Positions 5,865-6,151 of a stretch of DNA of 6,151 bases are shown here, in pieces. The position numbers and the translations under genes are program-made. Source of the DNA: Spirochaetales bacterium (GTDB lineage Bacteria > Spirochaetota > Spirochaetia > B11-G9). Below the pieces are notes generated by a model. It did not search any database, was not told the DNA's origin, and saw nothing but the letters and a program-made list of their open reading frames with translations. Within the stretch, counting starts at the first letter, position 1. Each line of letters begins with the position of its first letter. The stretch spans positions 1-6,151 of the forward strand of contig JALTGJ010000471.1 of assembly GCA_027077185.1 (NCBI GenBank). Reading direction: 5' to 3'.

Positions 5865-6151
5865 CTAATTATCTTCTTTGGATTTAATAATTTTCGTACT
5901 TATCTCTTCAAAACCAGGGCGCAATTCTTCATCAAAAAGCCAGTCTGTCACGAGAATATCCAATACTGAAAGCGGAGCTGTAACAAAATTTGTAACCTTC
6001 CCAATTTTAGAAGAATCTGCAACGCAAATTACCTGTCCTTTAGTTCGCTCGATCATTGATTTTGTTATCCCGGCTTCCTGATACACAGGAGACGTTAAAC
6101 CTTCTTTAAAGCATAATCCATCTACACCCATAATAATTTTAGAAGCTACTA
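5865..6151 (-). CDS. DeoR-family transcriptional regulator, C-terminal sensor part (5' end outside window)
   Basis: DeoR-family proteins are usually repressors of sugar or nucleoside catabolic operons; an N-terminal helix-turn-helix binds DNA and a C-terminal sensor domain binds a phosphorylated sugar intermediate. Only the end of the sensor domain is present, 94 complete codons. The frame is open to the right edge and residues before the ATG at 6131 (V-A-S-K-I-I) continue the family match, so that ATG is internal. Recognisable landmarks, counted from that ATG, are M-G-V-D-G-L (1-6), E-G-L-T-S-P (10-15), V-A-D-S-S-K-I-G (37-44) and D-I-L-V-T-D (58-63), which match the usual G-V-D-G ... G-L-T ... 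D-x-S-K-x-G ... I-T-D order. It ends in TAG one base before the TTG of the HAD gene, suggesting an operon with it. Its target and effector cannot be seen. Confidence 0.88.
   Translation of the reverse strand, partial: VASKIIMGVDGLCFKEGLTSPVYQEAGITKSMIERTKGQVICVADSSKIGKVTNFVTAPLSVLDILVTDWLFDEELRPGFEEISTKIIKSKEDN

Overview
The window looks like part of a low-GC bacterial chromosome. The mature N-terminus of the solute-binding protein begins with an A-A-G-Q-K-E-like stretch after its signal peptide, a pattern common in binding proteins of Spirochaetota. A spirochaete host (Spirochaeta/Treponema-like) is therefore my best guess, held at moderate to low confidence because no marker gene is present. 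No tRNA, rRNA, CRISPR array or transposase is visible.

Left part (+ strand, 1-1484): the 3' portion of galE (UDP-glucose 4-epimerase, N-terminal NAD-binding part cut off by the window edge), whose end overlaps by 11 bp a GTG-started acyl-ACP thioesterase gene. These two form the end of a rightward operon. A 66-bp nested inverted repeat (1489-1554) with a perfect 30-bp palindrome at its heart then separates the two converging transcription units.

Right part (- strand, 1575-6151): a leftward cluster in the order deoR-type regulator (partial, cut by the right edge), HAD-IIB phosphatase, phnD-like binding protein, phnC-like ATPase, and two phnE-like permeases. It encodes a complete PhnDCEE-type ABC importer (periplasmic binding protein, ATPase, two different permease subunits) with a probable sugar-phosphate-type repressor and a small-molecule phosphatase upstream. 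Genes are tightly packed: 1-bp gaps at regulator/HAD and phnC/phnE1, a 4-bp overlap at phnE1/phnE2, and 22 bp at phnD/phnC. The only larger gap (70 bp, HAD/phnD) carries a second copy of the same 20-bp palindromic core seen at the convergent end.

How the genes may work together: the importer would take up a small phosphorus compound (phosphonate, phosphite, phosphate or a phosphate ester; the sequence does not decide which). The HAD protein could dephosphorylate a related metabolite, and the DeoR-type protein could sense a phosphorylated intermediate. That link is inference from adjacency. No C-P lyase or phosphonatase gene is in view. I see no clear evidence of a wholly new system. The points most worth a second look are the repeated palindrome, the Cys gatekeeper in GalE, the metal-loop-like insert and altered pocket of the PhnD-like protein, and the regulator/phosphatase/importer combination.
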